Of a stretch of 5,295 nt of DNA, positions 4,869-5,295 are shown piece by piece. Made by a program: the position numbers and the translations under genes. Numbering within the stretch: position 1 is the first letter of the stretch; each line of letters begins with the position of its first letter. This DNA is from Gemmatimonadaceae bacterium (GTDB taxonomy: Bacteria; Gemmatimonadota; Gemmatimonadetes; Gemmatimonadales; Gemmatimonadaceae), in NCBI GenBank assembly GCA_013361745.1, contig JABFXM010000543.1, positions 1-5,295 on the forward strand. The letters run 5' to 3'. Below the pieces are notes generated by a model. That model was not told the origin of the DNA. It searched no databases and saw nothing but the letters and a program-made list of their open reading frames with translations.

Positions 4869-5295
4869 CCGAACCGTCCGGTGATGTAGGCCTCGGTCCG
4901 TTGATCGGCGGGCGCGGTGAAGATCGTCGCCGTGGGCGCGATCTCGACCAGCTCGCCGGCGAGCATGAACGCGGTGCGATCGGAGACCCGCGCCGCCTGT
5001 TGCATGTTGTGCGTCACGATTACCACCGTGACCTCGCGGCGCAGCTCGTACACGAGCTCCTCGACCTTCTGCGTGCTGATCGGGTCGAGCGATGCGGTGG
5101 GCTCGTCGAGCAGAAGCACCGCGGGCTCGGTCGCCAGCGCCCGGGCGATGCACAGACGCTGCTGCTGCCCGCCCGAGAGCCCGACCGCGCTCGCGCCGAG
5201 CCGGTCGCCCACCTCGTCCCAGAGCGCGGCGCGGCGCAGCGCGCGCTCCACGATCTGATCTGTCTCGCCACGTGAGGGCTTCTTCCCGTCGCGCA
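4865..5295 (-). CDS. pstB: PstB, phosphate ABC transporter ATPase, first (upstream) copy, 5' part outside window
   Basis: An open frame runs from the right edge to TGA 4867-4865, about 142 residues of the C-terminal half. It shows [10 protein letters not shown], the signature [15 protein letters not shown], Walker [14 protein letters not shown], the switch histidine in VIVTHNMQQ and the PstB ending AYITGRFG. The frame continues upstream of the internal ATG at 5251 without a stop (about 14 more residues, through GETDQI), so that ATG is not the start. Walker A and the Q-loop lie beyond the window. By hand count about 94 of the last 128 residues match copy 2 without gaps, so the two are tandem paralogues. 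The stop overlaps the ATG of copy 2 by four bases. The missing pstC and pstA most likely lie upstream, past 5295. Confidence 0.95.
   Translation of the reverse strand, partial: RDGKKPSRGETDQIVERALRRAALWDEVGDRLGASAVGLSGGQQQRLCIARALATEPAVLLLDEPTASLDPISTQKVEELVYELRREVTVVIVTHNMQQAARVSDRTAFMLAGELVEIAPTATIFTAPADQRTEAYITGRFG

Noticed and set aside
4869..5153. Possible 95-residue N-terminal extension of PstB copy 2
   Set aside because: The frame stays open upstream of 4868 but runs through pstB copy 1 in another frame and has no domain. The ATGA overlap and the MTAP start shared with PhoU support 4868.
4980..5295. Apparent frame start at ATG 5251 as the true start of pstB copy 1
   Set aside because: The frame continues in-family to the window edge, and a protein starting there would lack Walker A. 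The gene is partial because the window ends, not because it is truncated.

Overview
The window is very GC-rich, densely coded DNA from a free-living bacterium. Nearly every gene belongs to phosphate supply or to phosphate-starvation physiology. The protein style (GC-saturated third codon positions, PstB and PhoU sequences of this type) would fit Gemmatimonadota or a similar high-GC Gram-negative phylum. That assignment is an impression only, because no rRNA or other taxonomic marker is present.

Layout. At the left edge is the last 27 codons of a probable PiT-type phosphate permease (+, 1-84). A perfect 14-bp hairpin (116-147) separates it from a convergent small PAP2-family membrane phosphatase (-, 179-694). 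A 172-bp divergent spacer (695-866) separates the phosphatase from a GT4 glycosyltransferase (+, 867-2144). Next comes pstS, the periplasmic phosphate-binding protein (+, 2188-3222), which ends in a strong intrinsic terminator (3261-3302). Facing it on the minus strand is a tightly overlapping set that reads pstB copy 1 (partial, runs off the right edge), pstB copy 2, phoU. Both junctions in this set are 4-base ATGA overlaps.

Regulation. Upstream of the glycosyltransferase are three GTNAC-type units in exact 11-bp phase (797-829). Two more lie upstream of pstS (2088-2109, inside the 3' end of the glycosyltransferase gene). A two-unit version on the opposite strand (736-757) faces the PAP2 gene. 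Direct repeats with an 11-bp period are the architecture of PhoB/PhoP-type Pho boxes, so I infer that all three transcription units are phosphate-starvation controlled.

How the genes may work together. PstS captures periplasmic phosphate. PstB (two paralogues) powers the ABC importer; its permeases PstC and PstA are not in the window and probably lie beyond 5295. PhoU couples transporter state to the sensor kinase. PiT would be the low-affinity route. The divergent phosphatase/glycosyltransferase pair could remodel membrane lipids under phosphate limitation (phosphatidate to diacylglycerol, then glycosylation). That role is a hypothesis from context and presumed co-regulation, not something the sequences prove. 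No tRNA, rRNA, CRISPR array, insertion sequence or phage gene was seen.
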